The notes under the pieces: model-generated
Databases searched by the model: none
Told to the model about the DNA's origin: nothing
The model's input: the letters and a program-made list of their open reading frames with translations, nothing else
Assembly: GCA_009760855.2 (NCBI GenBank)
Contig: WPIO01000309.1
Span: 1-64,000 of the forward strand
Direction: 5' to 3'
From: Cristatella mucedo
Taxonomy: Eukaryota > Bryozoa > Phylactolaemata > Cristatellidae
DNA length: 64,000 nucleotides
Translations under genes and position numbers: made by a program
In this document: positions 37,690-50,800 of the stretch, one piece after another
Layout: each line of letters starts with the position of its first letter
Position numbering within the stretch: position 1 is the stretch's first letter

Positions 37690-39130
37690 GAGCAGTATCG
37701 AGGTGTCGTTATATTCAGCGATCTGCAGCAAACTTAACCGAAATGTGTTATTCAGGTGCATGTGCGTAAAGCAAGGAGCTGCACTCGGCTGCAAGCTACC
37801 ACACGCTTAGACGGGTTGATTTAAAGTATCTAGATACTGTGCGATCAGCTGCGATCTCATGCCTAGTAGGTTATTCAAGTGTGAATGGCCTAATGCTAGG
37901 CGCCTCACTCTGCAGCAAGCTATAACACGATATAACGAGAAGTATCGAGGTGTCTTAATATTCTGCGATCTGCTGCAAACTCAAGCAAAATGAGTTATTC
38001 AAGTGCGATTGCTTAAAGCAAGGAGCCGCATTATCGTGCAAACAAATGCATGCCCCGGCGGATTGCTTTAAAGTATCTAGATATTGTGCGATCTGCTGGG
38101 ATATCATGCAAGATAAGCTATTCAAGTGTAAATGGCGTAATGCTAGGCCCCTCACTCCACAGCACGTCATTACACGCTATAACGAGCAGTATCGAGGTGT
38201 CTTTATATTCAGCGATCTGCTGCAAACTCAAGCGAAATGAATTATTCAAGTGCGATTGCCTAAAGCAAGGCCTGCAGTCTGCTCCGAGCTACTTCATGTC
38301 TTGACGGGTTGATTTGAAGTATCTAGATATTGAGCGATCTGCTGTGAACCCATAAAAAATAAGGTATTCAAGTGTGAATGGCCTAATGCTAGGCGCCACA
38401 CTCAGCAGCAAGCTATCATGGCTAAATAGAGCAGTATCGAGGTGTCTTTATATTTAGCGATTTACTGCAAACTCAAGCAAAATGAGTTATTTTATTGCGA
38501 TTGCCTCATGCAAGGAGGTGCATTTTGGTGCAAACAACCTCATGCCCCGGCGGATTGGTTTAAAGTATCTAGATATTGTGCGATCTGCTGGGATATCATG
38601 CAAGATAAGCTAGGTTAGTGTGAATGGCCTAATGCTAGGCCCCGCAATCTGCAGCAAGTTATCACAAGATATAACGAGCAGTATCGAGGTGTCTTTATAC
38701 TCAGCGAACTGCAGCAAACTTAACCGAAATGTGTTATTCAGGTGCGATTGCCTAAACCAAGTAGCTGGACTCTGCTGCGAGCTACAGCACGCTTAGACGG
38801 GTTGATTTAAATAATCTAGATATCGTGCGATCTGCTGCGATCTCATGCAAAGTAGGTTATTTAAGTGTGAATGGCCTAATGCTAGGCGCCCCACTCTGCA
38901 GAAAGCTATCCCACGCTATAACGAGCAGTATCGAGGTGTCTTTATGTTCCACGATCAGCTGCAAACTCAACCGAAATGAGTTATTCAAGTGCGATTGCCT
39001 AAAGCAAGAAGCTGCATTATGCTGCAAACTACTGCACGCTCTGGTGGGTTGATTTAAAGTATCTAGATATTGTGCGATCTGCTGTGAACTCATGCAAGAT
39101 AAGCTATTCAAGTGTGAATGGCTTAATGCA
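37690..39130 (+). repeat. Block paired with 56.66-58.10 kb
   Basis: The block aligns with 56,664-58,104 at a constant 18,974 bp (77 units). Shared rare variants are CACTCGGCTGCAAGC, AGATACTGTGCGATCAGC, CATTATCGTGCAAACAAATG, GCCTCATGCAAGGAGG and AGCAAGAAGCTGCATT. The match ends where the left copy has CAAGGCGCCTCACAC and the right copy CAAGTATCTGCACTC. Confidence 0.82.
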
Positions 39131-41284
39131 AGGCGCCTCACACAGCAGCAAGTTATCACACGCGATAACGAGCAGTATCGAGGTGTCTTAATATGCTGCG
39201 ATCTGCTGTAAACTCAAGCGAAATGAGTTATTCAAGTGCGATTGCCTAAAGCAAGGAGCTGCATTATGGTGCAAACAACTGCATGCCCCAGCAGATTGCT
39301 TTAAAGTATCTAGATATTGTGCGATCTGCTGGTATATCATGCAAGATAACCTATTCAAGTGTGAATGGCGTAATGCTAGGCCCCTCACTCTACAGCACGT
39401 CATCACACGATATAACGAGCAGTATCGAGGTGTCTTTATATTCAGCGATCTGCTGCAAACTCAAGCGAAATGAATTATTCAAGTGCGATTGCCTAAAGCA
39501 AGGCCTGCAGTCTGCTCCGAGCTACTTCATACCTTGACGGGTTGATTTGAAGTATCTAGATATTGTGCGACCTGCTGTGAAGTCATGGAATAAGCTATTC
39601 ACGTGTGAATGGCCTAATGCAAGGCGCCGCAATCTGCAACAAGTTATCACACGATATAACGGGCAGTATCGAGGTGTCTTTATATTCAGCGATCAGCAGC
39701 AAACTCAACCGAAATGAGTTATTAAAGTGCGATTGCCTGAAGCAAGGAGCTGCATTATGCTGCAAACTACTGCACGCTCTGGTAGGTTGATTTAAAGTAT
39801 CTAGGTATTGTGCGATCTGCTGTGAACTCATGCAAGATAAGCTATTCAAGTGTGAACGTCGTAATGCTAGGCGCTGCAATCTGCAGCAAGTTATCACACG
39901 ATATAACGAGCAGCATCGAGTTGTCATTTTATTCAGCTATCTGCTGCAAACTCAAGCGAAATGAATTATTTAAGTGCGATTGCCTAAAGCAAGGCCTGCA
40001 CTCTGCTCCGAGATACTTCATGCCTTGACGGGTTTATTTAAAGTATCTAGATTCTGTGCGATCTGCTGTGAAGTCATGCAAAATAAGCTATTCAAGTGTG
40101 AATGGCGTAATCCTAGGCCCCTCACTCCGCAGCACGTCATCACACGATATAACGAGCAGTATCGAGGTGTCTTTATATTCAGCGATCTGCTGCAAACTCA
40201 AGCGAAATGAATTATTCAAGTGCGATTGCCTAAAGCAAGGCCTGCAGTCTGCTCCGAGCTATTTCATGCCTTGACGGGTTGATTTGAAGTATCTAGATAT
40301 TGTGCGATCTGCTGTGAACCCATAAAAAATAAGGTATTCAAGTGTGAATGGCCTAATGCTAGGCGCCACACTCAGCAGCATGCTATCACGGCTATATAGA
40401 GCAGTATCGAGATGTCTTTATATTTAGCGATTTGCTGCAAACTCAAGCAAAATGAGTTATTTAATTGCGATTGCCTCAAGCAAGGAGGTGCATTTTGGTG
40501 CAAACAACTGCATGCCCCAGCGGATTGGTTTAAAGTATCTAGATATTGTTTGATCTGCTATGATATCATGCAAGATAAGCTATTCAAGTGAAAATGGCCT
40601 AATGCTAGGCGCCGCAATCTGCAGCAAGTTATCATACGATATAACGAGCAGTATCGAGGTGTCTTTATACTCAGCGAACTGCAGCAAACTTAACCGAAAT
40701 GTGTTATTCAGGTGCGATTTCCTAAACCAAGTAGCTGGACTCTGCTGCAAGCTACAGCACGCTTAGACGGGTTGATTTAAAGAATCTAGATTTTGTGCGA
40801 TCTGCTGCGATCTCATGCAAAGTAGGTTATTCCAGTGTGAATGGCCTAAGGCTAGGCGCCCAACTCTGCAGCAAGCTATCACACGATATAACGAGAAGTA
40901 TCGAGGCGTCTTAATATTCTGCGATCTGCTGCAAAGTCAAGCAAAATGAGTTATTCAAGTGCGATTGCCTAAAGCAAGGAGCTGCATTATGGTGCAAACA
41001 ACTGCATGCCCCAGCAGATTGCTTTAAAGTATCTAGATATTGTGCGATCTGCTGGGATATCATGCAAGATAACCTATTCAAGTGTGAATGGCGTAATGCT
41101 AGGCCCCTCACTCTACAGCACGTCATCACACGATATAACGAGCAGTATCGAGGTGTCTTTATATTCAGCGATCTGCTGCAAACTCAAGCGAAATGAATTA
41201 TTCAAGTGCGATTGCCTAAAGCAAGGCCTGCAGTCTGCTCCGAGCTACTTCATACCTTGACGGGTTGATTTGAAGTATCTGGAT

Positions 41285-41428
41285 ATTGTGAGATCTGCTG
41301 TGAAGTCATGGAATAAGCTATTCACGTGTGAATGGCCTAATGCAAGGCGCCGCAATCTGCAACAAGTTATCACACGATATAACGGGCAGTATCGAGGTGT
41401 CTTTATATTCAGCGATCAGCAGCAAACT
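41285..41428 (+). repeat. Short replaced patch in copy 2 of the large block
   Basis: Copy 1 at the equivalent place (28.23-28.37 kb) has ACCCATAAAAAATAAGG and CACGGCTATATAGAGC. Copy 2 instead has AAGTCATGGAATAAGC and CACACGATATAACGGGC, identical in the stretch compared to 39.56-39.70 kb, exactly 1,723 bp (seven units) upstream. Flanking sequence on both sides returns to the copy 1 type. This looks like a gene-conversion tract. Confidence 0.8.
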
Positions 41429-42947
41429 CAAGCAAAATGAGTTTTTTAATTGCAATTGCCTCAACCAAGGAGGTGCATTTTGGTGCAAACAACTGCATGC
41501 CCTGGCGGATTGGTTTATAGTATCTAGATATTGTGCGATCTGCTGGGATATCATGCAAGATAAGCTATTCAAGTGTGAATGGCCTTATGCAAGGCGCCGC
41601 AATCTGCAGCAAGTTATCACACGATATAACGAGCTGTATTGAGGTGTCTTTCTGTTCCCCGATCAGCTGCAAACTTAACCGAAATGAGTTATTCATGTGC
41701 GATTGCTTAAACCTAGGAGCTGCACTCTGCTGCAAGCTACCACACGCTGTGACGGGTCGATTTAAAGTATCTAGATATTGTGCGATCTGCTGCGATCTCA
41801 TCCAAAGTATGTTATTCAAGTGTGAATGGCCTAATGGTAGGCGCCCCACTCTGCAGCAAGCTATCGCACGCTATAACGAGCAGTATGGTGGTGTCTTTAT
41901 ATTCAGCGATCTGCTGCAAACTGAAGCGAAATGAGTTATTCAAGTGCGATTGCCTAACGCAAGGCCTGCACTCCTCTCCGAGCGACTGCATGACTTGACG
42001 GGTTGATTTAAAGTATCTAGATATTGTGCAATCTGCTGCGATCTCATGCAAAGTAGGTTAGTCAAGTGTGAATGGCCTAATGCTAGGCGCCTCACTCTGC
42101 AGCAAGCTATCGCACGCTATAACGAGCAGTATCGAGGTGTCTTTATATTCAGCGATCTGCTGCAAACTCAAGCAAAATGAGTTATTCAAGTGCGATTGCC
42201 TGAAGTAAGGCGCTGCATTATGCTGCCAACTACTGCACACACTGGCGGGTTGATTTAAAGTATCTAGATATTGTGCGATCTGCTGTAGACAAATGCAAAA
42301 TCAGCTATTCAAGTGTGAATGGCTTAATGCAAGGATCAGCACTCTCCAGCAAGTCTTCACACGATATAACGAGTTGTATCGAGGTGTCCTAATATTCAGC
42401 GATCTGCTGCGAACTCAAGCGAAATGAGTTATTCAAGTGCGATTGCCTAAAGCAAGGAGCTGCACTCTGAGGCAAGCTGCTGCATGCACTGACTGGTTGA
42501 TTTAAAGTATCTAGATATTGTGTGATCTGCTGCGATCTTATGCAAAATAGGTTATTCAAGTTTTAATGGCCTAATGCTAGGCAACGCACTATGCTGCAAG
42601 TTATCACATGCTATAACGTGTAGTAGCAAGGTGTCTTTACATTACGCGATCTGCTGCAAACTTAAGCGAAATGAGTTATTCAAGTGCGATTGCCTTAAGT
42701 AAGGCCAGCACTCTGCTCCGGGCTACTACATGCCTTGACGGGTTGATTTAAATTAGCTAGATATTGTGCGAGCTGCTGTAAACTCTTGCAAGATAAGCTA
42801 TTCAAGTGTAAATGGCCTATATCAAGGAGCCGCACTCTGTAGCAAGTTATCACGCTCTACAACGAGCAGTATCGTGGTGTCTTAACATTCTGCGATCTGC
42901 TGCAAACTCAGGCGAAATGAGTTATTTAAGTGCGATCGCCTAAACCA

Positions 42948-42960
42948 AGGAGTGCTGCAC
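42948..42960 (+). repeat. 2 bp insertion private to copy 2
   Basis: The sequence here reads CCAAGGAGTGCTGCACTC; the equivalent place in copy 1 (near 29,890) reads CCAAGGAGCTGCACTC. It accounts for the change of the copy offset from 13,057 to 13,059 bp and is a simple diagnostic for the two copies. Confidence 0.85.
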
Positions 42961-45900
42961 TCTGCTGCAAGCTACCGCACGCTGAGACAGGTTCATTTAA
43001 AGTATCTAGATATTGTACGATCTGCAGTGAACTCATGCAAAATAAGCTATTCAAGTGTGATTGGCCTAATACAAGGCGCAGCACTCTGCAGCAAGTTATC
43101 ACACGCTATAAAGAGCAGTATCGAGGTGTCTTTATATTTAGCGATTTGCTGCAAACTCAAGCAAAATGAGTTATTCAAGTGCGATTGCCTGAAGCAAGGA
43201 GCTGCATTATGGTGCAAACAACTGCATGCCCCGGCGGATTGGTTTAAAGTATCTACATATTGTGCGATTTGCTGGGATATCATTCAAGATAAGCTATTCA
43301 AGTGTGAATGGCTTAATGCAAGTATCTGCACTCTGCAGCCAGTCATCACACGATATTATGAGTAGTATTGAGGTGTCCTAATATTCAGCGATCTGCTGCG
43401 AACCTAAGGGAAATGAGTTATTCAAGTGCGATTGCATAAAGCAAGGCCTGCACTCTACTCCAAGCTACTTCATGCCTTGACGGGTTTATTTAAAGTATCT
43501 AGATATTGTGCAATCTGCTGTGAAGTCATGCAAAATAAGCTATGCACGTGTGAATCGTCTAATGAAAGGAGCCGCAATCTGCAGCAAGTTATCACACGAT
43601 ATAACGAGCAGTATCGAGGTGTCTTTATATTCCGCGATCGCTTGCAAACTTAACCGAAATGAGTTATTTATGTGCGATTGCCTAAAGCAATACCTGCACT
43701 CCTCTCGAGGGACTGCATGACTTGACGGGTTGATTTAAAGTATCTAGATAATGTGCGATGTGCTGTGAAGTCATGCAAAATAAGCTATTCACGTGTGAAT
43801 AGCCTAATGCAAGGCGCCGCAATCTGAAGCAAGCCATCACGGCTATAAAGAGCAGTATCGAGGTATCTTTATATTCAGCGATCTGCTGCAAACTCAAGCG
43901 AAATAAATTATTCAAGTGCGATTGCCTAAAGCAAGGCCTGCAGTCTGCTCCGAGCTACTTCATGCCTTAACGGGTTGATTTGAAGTATCTAGATATTGTG
44001 CGATAGGCTGTGAACTCATGCAAAATAAGGTACTCAAGTGTGAATGGCTTAATGCAAAGCACAGCACTCTGCCGCAAGTTATCACAAGCTATGAGTATGA
44101 GTATCGAGGTGTGTTTATGTTCCGCGATCTTCTGCAAAATCAAGCAAAATGCGTTTTTCAAGTGCGATTGCCAAAAGCAAAGCTGAGCACTCTGCTGCCA
44201 GCTCCCGCAGGCTTCGAAGGGTGGATTTAAAGTATCTAGATAATGGGCAATCTCCTGCTATCTCATGTAAAATAGGTTATTTAAGTGAGAATGGCTTAAT
44301 GCAAGGCACCACAGTCACCAGCAAGTTATAACACGCCATAACGAGCAGTATTGAGGTGTCTTTACATTCCGTGACCTTCTGAAAACTCATTCGAAATGTG
44401 TTTTTCAAGTACGATTGCCCTAAGCAAGGCGCAGCACTCTGCTGCCAGCTCATGCAAGCTTCGACGGGTGTATTTAAAGTCTCTAGATATTGTGCGATCT
44501 GCTGTAAACTCATGCAAAATAAGTTATTCAAGTGTGAATGGATTAATGCAAGGCACCGCACTCTGCAGCAAGTTATCACACGGAATGAGGTGCAGTATCG
44601 AGGTATCTTTACGTTCTGCGATATGCTGCAAAATCAAGCAAAGTTCGTTATTCAAGTGTGATTGCCTAAACCATGGTGCAGCACTCTGCTGCTAGCTCCT
44701 GCATGCTTCGACGGTTGGATTTAAAGTAGCTAGATATTGTGCAATCTTCTGTGAACTCATGCAAAAGAAGCTATTCAAGTGTTAATGGCATAATGCAAAG
44801 CGCAGAACTCTGCAGCAACTTATTACAGGCTATTACGAGCTCTATTGAGGTGTCTTCATATTCAGAGATCTGCTGCAAACGCAAGCGGAATTAGTTATCA
44901 AATTGCGATTGCCTAAAGCAAGGTGCTGCACTCTGCTGCAAGCGACTGCACGCTCTGACGGGTCGATTGAAAGTATCTAGATATTCCGCCATCTGCTGTG
45001 AAGTCATGCAAAATAAGCTAATCAAGTGTGAATGGCCGTATGCAAGGCGCCGCAATCTGAAGCAAGCCATCACGGCTATTAAGAGCAGTATCGAAATGTC
45101 AGTATATTTACCGATTTGCTGCAAACTCAAGCAAAATGAGTTATTCAATTGCGATTGCCTAAAGCAAGGAGGTGAATTTTGGTGCAAACAACAGCATGCC
45201 CCGGCGGATTGGTTTATAGTATCCAGATATGGTGCGATCTGCTGGGTTATCATGCAAGATAAGCTATTCAAGTGTGAATGGCCTTATGCAAGGCGCCGCA
45301 ATCTGCAGCAAGTTATCACACGATATAACGAGCTGAATCAAGGTGTCTTTCTGTTCCCCGATCAGCTGCAAACTTAACCGAAAAGGGTTATTCATGTGCG
45401 ATTGCTTAAACCAAGGAGCTGCACTCTGCTGCAAGCTACCACACGCTGAGACAGGTCGATTTAAAGTATCTAGATATTGTGCGATCTGCTGCGATCTCAT
45501 CCAAAGTATGTTATTCAAGTGTGAATGGCCTAATCGTAGGCACCCCACTCTGCAGCAAGCTATCGCACGCAATAACGAGCAGTATCGAGATGTCTTTATA
45601 TTCCACGATCAGCTGCAAACTCAACCGAAATGATTTATTCAAGTGCGATTGCCTGAAGCAAGGAGCTGCATTATGCTGCAAGCTACTGCACGCTCTGGTG
45701 GGTTGATTTAAAGTATCTAGATATTGTGTGATCTGCTGCGATCTCATGCAAGATAAGCTATTCAAGTGTGAATGGCTTAATGCAAGGCGCCTCACACAGC
45801 AGCAAGTTATCACACGCGATAACGAGCAGTATCAAGGTGTCTTAATATGCTGCGATCTGCTGCAAACTCAAGCGAAATGAGTTATTCAAGTGCGATTGCC

Positions 45901-48800
45901 TAAAGCAAGGCCTGCACTAATCTCCGCTCGACTGCGTGACTTGACGGGTTGATTTAAAGTATCTAGAAATAGTGCGATCGGCTATGAAGTCATGCAAAAT
46001 AAGCTATTCAAGTGTGAATGGCCTAATGCAAGGCTCCACAATCTGCAGCAAGTTATCACACGATATAACGAGCAGTATCGAGGTGTCTTAATATGCTGCG
46101 ATCTGCTGCAAACTTAAGCGAAATGAGTTATTCAAGTGCGATTGCCTAAAGCAAGGCCTGCACTAATCTCCGGGCGACTGCATGACTTGACGGGTTGATT
46201 TAAAGTATCTAGATATAGTGCGATCTGCTGAGAAGTCATGCAAGATAAGCTATTCAAGTGTAAATGGCGTAATGCTAGGCCCCTCACTACGCAGCACGTC
46301 ATCACACGATATAACGAGCAGTATTGAGGTGTCTTTATATTCAGCGATCTGCTGCAAACTCAAGCGAAATGAATTATTCAAGTGCGACTGCCTAAAGGAA
46401 GGCCTGCAGTCTGCTCCGAGCTACTACATGCCTTGACGGGTTGATTTGAACTATCTAGATATTGTGCGATTTGCTGTGAACCCATAAAAAATAAGGTATT
46501 CAAGTGTGAATGGCCTAATGCAGGGCGCCACACTCAGCAGCGAGCTATCACGGCTATATAGAGCAGTATCGAGGTGTCTTTATATTTAGCGATTTACTGC
46601 AAACTCAAGCAAAATGAGTTATTTAATTGCGATTGCCTCAAGCAAGGAGGTGCATTTTGGTGCAAACAACTGCATGCCCCAGCGGATTGGTTTAAAGTAT
46701 CTAGATATTGTGCGATCTGCTGGGATATCATGCAAGATAAGCTAGGTAAGTGTGAATGGCCTAATGCTAGGCGCAGCAATCTGCAGCAAGTTATCACAAG
46801 ATATAACGAGCAGTATCGAGGTGTCTTTATATTCAGCGATCTGCTGCAAACTCAAGCGAATTGAATTATTCAAGTGCGATTGCCTAAAGCAAGGCCTGCA
46901 CTCTGCTCCGAGCTACTTCATGCCTTGACGGGTTGATTTGAAGTATCTAGATATTGTGCGATCTTCTGTGAACTCATGCAAAATGGGATATTCAAGTGTG
47001 AATGGGTGAATGCAAGGCACCGCACTCTGCAGCAAGTTATCACACGGAATGAGGTGCAGTATTGAGGTATCTTTATGTTCTGCGATATGCTGCAAAATCA
47101 AGCAAAGTTCGTTATTCAAGTGTGATTTCCTAAACCAAGGTGCAGCACTCTGCTGCTAGCTCCTGCATGCTTCGACGGTTGGATTTAAAGTAGCTAGATA
47201 TTGTGCGATCTGCTGTGAACTCATGCAAAGAAGCTATTCAAGTGTGAATGGCTGAATGCAAAGCTCAGAACTCTGGAGCAACTTATTACAGGCTATTACG
47301 AGCTCTATTGAGGTGTCTTCATATTCAGAGATCTGCTGCAAACGCAAGCAGAATGAGTTATAAAATTGCGATTGCCTAAAGCAAGGAGCTGCACTCTGCT
47401 CCAAGCTACTGCCCGCTCTGACGGGTGGATTGAAAGTATCTAGATATTGTGCGATCTGCTGTGAACTCATGCAAAATAAGCTAATCGAGTGTGAATGGCC
47501 TTATGCAAGAAGCCGCAATCTGCAGCTAGTTATCACACGATATAACGAGCTCTATCGAGGTGACTTTCTGTTCCGCCATCAGCTGCAAACTTAACCGAAA
47601 TGAGTTATTCATGTGCGATTGCTTAAACCAAGGAGCTGCACTCTGCTGCAAGCCACCTCACACTTAGACGGGTCGATTGAAAGTATCTAGATATTGTGCG
47701 ATCTGCTGCGATCTAATCCAAAGTAGGTTATTCAAGTGTGAATGGCCTAATGCTAGGCGCCTCACTCTGCAGCAAGCTATAACACGATATAACGAGAAGT
47801 ATCGAGGTGTCTTAATATTCTGCGATCTGCTGCAAACTCAAGCAAAATGAGTTATTCAAGTGCGATTGCCTAAAGCAAGGAGCTGCATTATCGTGCAAAC
47901 AAATGCATGCCCCGGCGGATTGCTTTAAAGTATCTAGATATTGTGCGATCTGCTGGGATATCATGCAAGCTAAGCTATTCAAGTGTGAATGGCGTAATGC
48001 TAGGCCCCTCACTCCGCAGCAGGTCATCACACGATATAACGAGCAGTATCGAGGTGTCTTTATATTCAGCGATCTGCTGCAAACCCAAGCGAAATGAATT
48101 ATTCAAGTGCGATTGCCTAAAGCAAGGCCTGCAGTCTGCTCCGAGCTACTTCATGCCTTGACGGGTTGATTTCAAGTATCTAGATATTGTGCGATCTGCT
48201 GTGAACCCATAAAAAATAAGGTATTCAAGTGTGAATTGCCTAATGCTAGGCGCCACACTTAGCAGCAAGCTATCACGGCTATATAGAGCAGTATCGAGGT
48301 GTCTTTATATTTAGCGATTTGCTGCAAACTCAAGCAAAATGAGTTATTTAATTGCGATTGCCTCAAGCAAGGAGGTGCATTTTGGTGCAAACAACTGCAT
48401 GCCCCGGCGGATTGGTTTAAAGTATCTAGATATTGTGCGATCTTCTGGGATATCATGCAAGACTAGCTAGGTAAGTGTGAATGGCCTAATGCTAGGCGCC
48501 GCAATCTGCAGCAAGTTATCACAAAATATAAAGAGCAGTATCGAGGTGTCTTTATACTCAGCAAACTGCAGCAAACTTAACCGAAATGTGTTATTCAGGT
48601 GCGATTGCCTAAACCAAGTAGCTGGACTCGGCTGCAAGCTACAGCACGCTTAGACGGGTTGATTTAAAAAATCTAGATATTGTGCGATCTGCTGTGAAGT
48701 CATGCAAAATAAGCTATTCAAGTGTGAATGACCTAATGCAAGGCTCCACAACCTGCAGCAAGTTATCACACGATAAAACAAGCAGTATCGAGGTGTCTTT

Positions 48801-49320
48801 ATGTTCCACGATCAGCTGCAAACTCAACCGAAATGAGTTATTCAAGTGCGATTGCCTAAAGCAAGAAGCTGCATTATGCTGCAAACTACTGCACGCTCTG
48901 GTGGGTTGATTTAAAGTATCTAGATATTGTGCGATCTGCTGTGAACTCATGCAAGATAAGCTATTCAAGTGTGAATGGCCTAATGCAAGGCGCCTCACAC
49001 AGCAGCAAGTTATCACACGCGATAACGAGCAGTATCGAGGTGTCTTAATATGCTGCGATCTGCTGTAAACTCAAGCGAAATGAGTTTTTCAAGTACGATT
49101 GCCTAAAGCAAGGCATGCACTAATCTCCGGGCGACTGCATGACATGACGGGTTGATTTAAAGTATCTAGATATAGTGCGATCTGCTGTGAAGTCATGCAA
49201 AATAAGCTATTCAAGTGTGAATGGCCTAATGCAAGGCTCCACAATCTGCAGCAAGTTATCACACGATATAACGAGCAGTATCGAGGTGTCTTTATATTCA
49301 GCGATCTGCTGCAAACTCAA
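48801..49320 (+). repeat. ~520 bp replaced patch in copy 2 of the large block
   Basis: Copy 1 (35,743-36,261) carries AAGGATGAGTATCGAGG and GGGCAATCTCC type units. Copy 2 carries GTTCCACGATCAGCTGC and CACACAGCAGCAAG type units, matching 38.94-39.22 kb at 9,857 bp (40 units) for the first ~280 bp. The replaced length equals the original to within a few bases, so the exchange was in register. Matching to copy 1 resumes at CTGAAGCAAGGTGCTGC. Confidence 0.78.
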
Positions 49321-50800
49321 GCGAAATGAGTTATTCAAGTGCGATTGCCTGAAGCAAGGTGCTGCATTATGCTGCGAACTACTGCACACACATGCGGGTT
49401 GATTTAAAGTATCTAGATATTGTGCGATCTGCTGTAAACTCATGCAAAATAAGTTATTCAATTGTAAATGGCTTAATGCAAGGCACCGCATTCTGCAGCA
49501 AGTTATCACACGGAATGAGGTGCAGTATCGAGGTATCTTTATGTTCTGCGATATGCTGCAAAATCAAGCAAAGTTCGTTATTCAAGTGTGATTTCCTAAA
49601 CGAAGGTGCAGCACTCTGCTGCTAGCTCCTGCATGCTTTAACGGTTAGATTTAAAGTAGCTAGATATTGTGCGATCTGCTGTGAACTCATGCAAAGAAGC
49701 TATTGAAGTGTGAATGGCTTAATGCAAAGCTCAGAACTCTGCAGCAACTTATTCCAGGCTATTACGAGCTCTATTGAGGTGTCTTCATATTCAGAGATCT
49801 GCTGCAAACGCAAGCGGAATGAGTTATCAAATTGCGATTGCCTAAAGCAAGGAGCTGCACTCTGCTGCAAGCTACTGCACGCTCTGACGGGTCGATTGAA
49901 AGTATCTAGATATTGTGCGATCTGCTGTGAAGTCATGCAAAATAAGCTAATCAAGTGAGAATGGCCTTATGCAAGGCGCCGCAATCTGAAGCAAGCCATC
50001 ACGGCTATAAAGAGCAGTATCGAGGTGTCTTTATATTTACCGATTTGCTGCAAACTCAAGCAAAATGAGTTATTCAATTGCGATTGCCTAAAGCAAGGAG
50101 GTGCATTTTGGTGCAAACAACAGCATGCCCCGGCGGATTGGTTTAAAGTATCTAGATATGGTGCGATCTGCTGGGATATCATGCAAGATAAGCTATTCAA
50201 GTGTGAATGGCCTTATGCAAGGCGCCGCAATCTGCAGCAAGTTATCACACGATATAACGAGCTGTATCGAGGTGTCTTTCTGTTCCCCGATCAGCTGCAA
50301 ACTTAACCGAAATGAGTTATTCATGTGCGATTGCTTAAACCAAGGAGCTGCACTCTGCTCCAAGCTACCACACGCTGAGACGGGTCGATTTAAAGTATCT
50401 AGATATTGTGCGATTTGCTGCGATCTTATCCAAAGTATGTTATTCAAGTGTGAATGGCCTAATGGTAGGCGCCCCACTCTGCAGCAAGCTATCGCACGCT
50501 ATTACGAGCAGTATCGATAAGTCTTTATATTCCGCGATCAGCTGCAAACTCAACCGAAATGAGTTATTCAGGTGCGATTGCCTAAAGCAAGGAGCTGCAT
50601 TATGCTGCAAACTACTGCACGCTCTGGTGGGTTGATTTAAAGTATCTAGATATTGTGTGATCTGCTGTGAACTCATGCAAGATAAGCTATTCAAGTGTGA
50701 ATGGCTTATTGCAAGGCGCCTCACACAGCAGCAAGTTATCACACGCTATAACGAGCAGTATCGAGGTGTCTTAATATGCTGCGATCTGCTGCAAACTCAA
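49320..50800 (+). repeat. Block paired with 55.23-56.46 kb
   Basis: The left part (to about 49.95 kb) aligns with 55.23-55.86 kb at 5,910 bp (24 units) and the right part (from about 50.19 kb) with 55.86-56.46 kb at 5,664 bp (23 units). The right-hand copy therefore lacks the single GGCGGATTGG unit at 49.95-50.20 kb. Shared marks are TGCTGCATTATGCTGC, AAAGCTCAGAACTCTGC and CTGTTCCCCGATCAGC. Confidence 0.78.

Larger units (their letters stand above)
39788..50100 (+). repeat. Large higher-order block, copy 2 (~10.3 kb)
   Basis: This is the partner of 26,730-37,038 at 53 units. Two patches inside it do not match copy 1 although the flanks do and the register is kept: about 41,285-41,428 and about 48,801-49,320. 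Left of its edge, 39.20-39.54 kb still resembles 26.39-26.72 kb but at 12,813 bp (52 units), so one extra unit lies at 39.54-39.79 kb in this copy. Confidence 0.9.
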
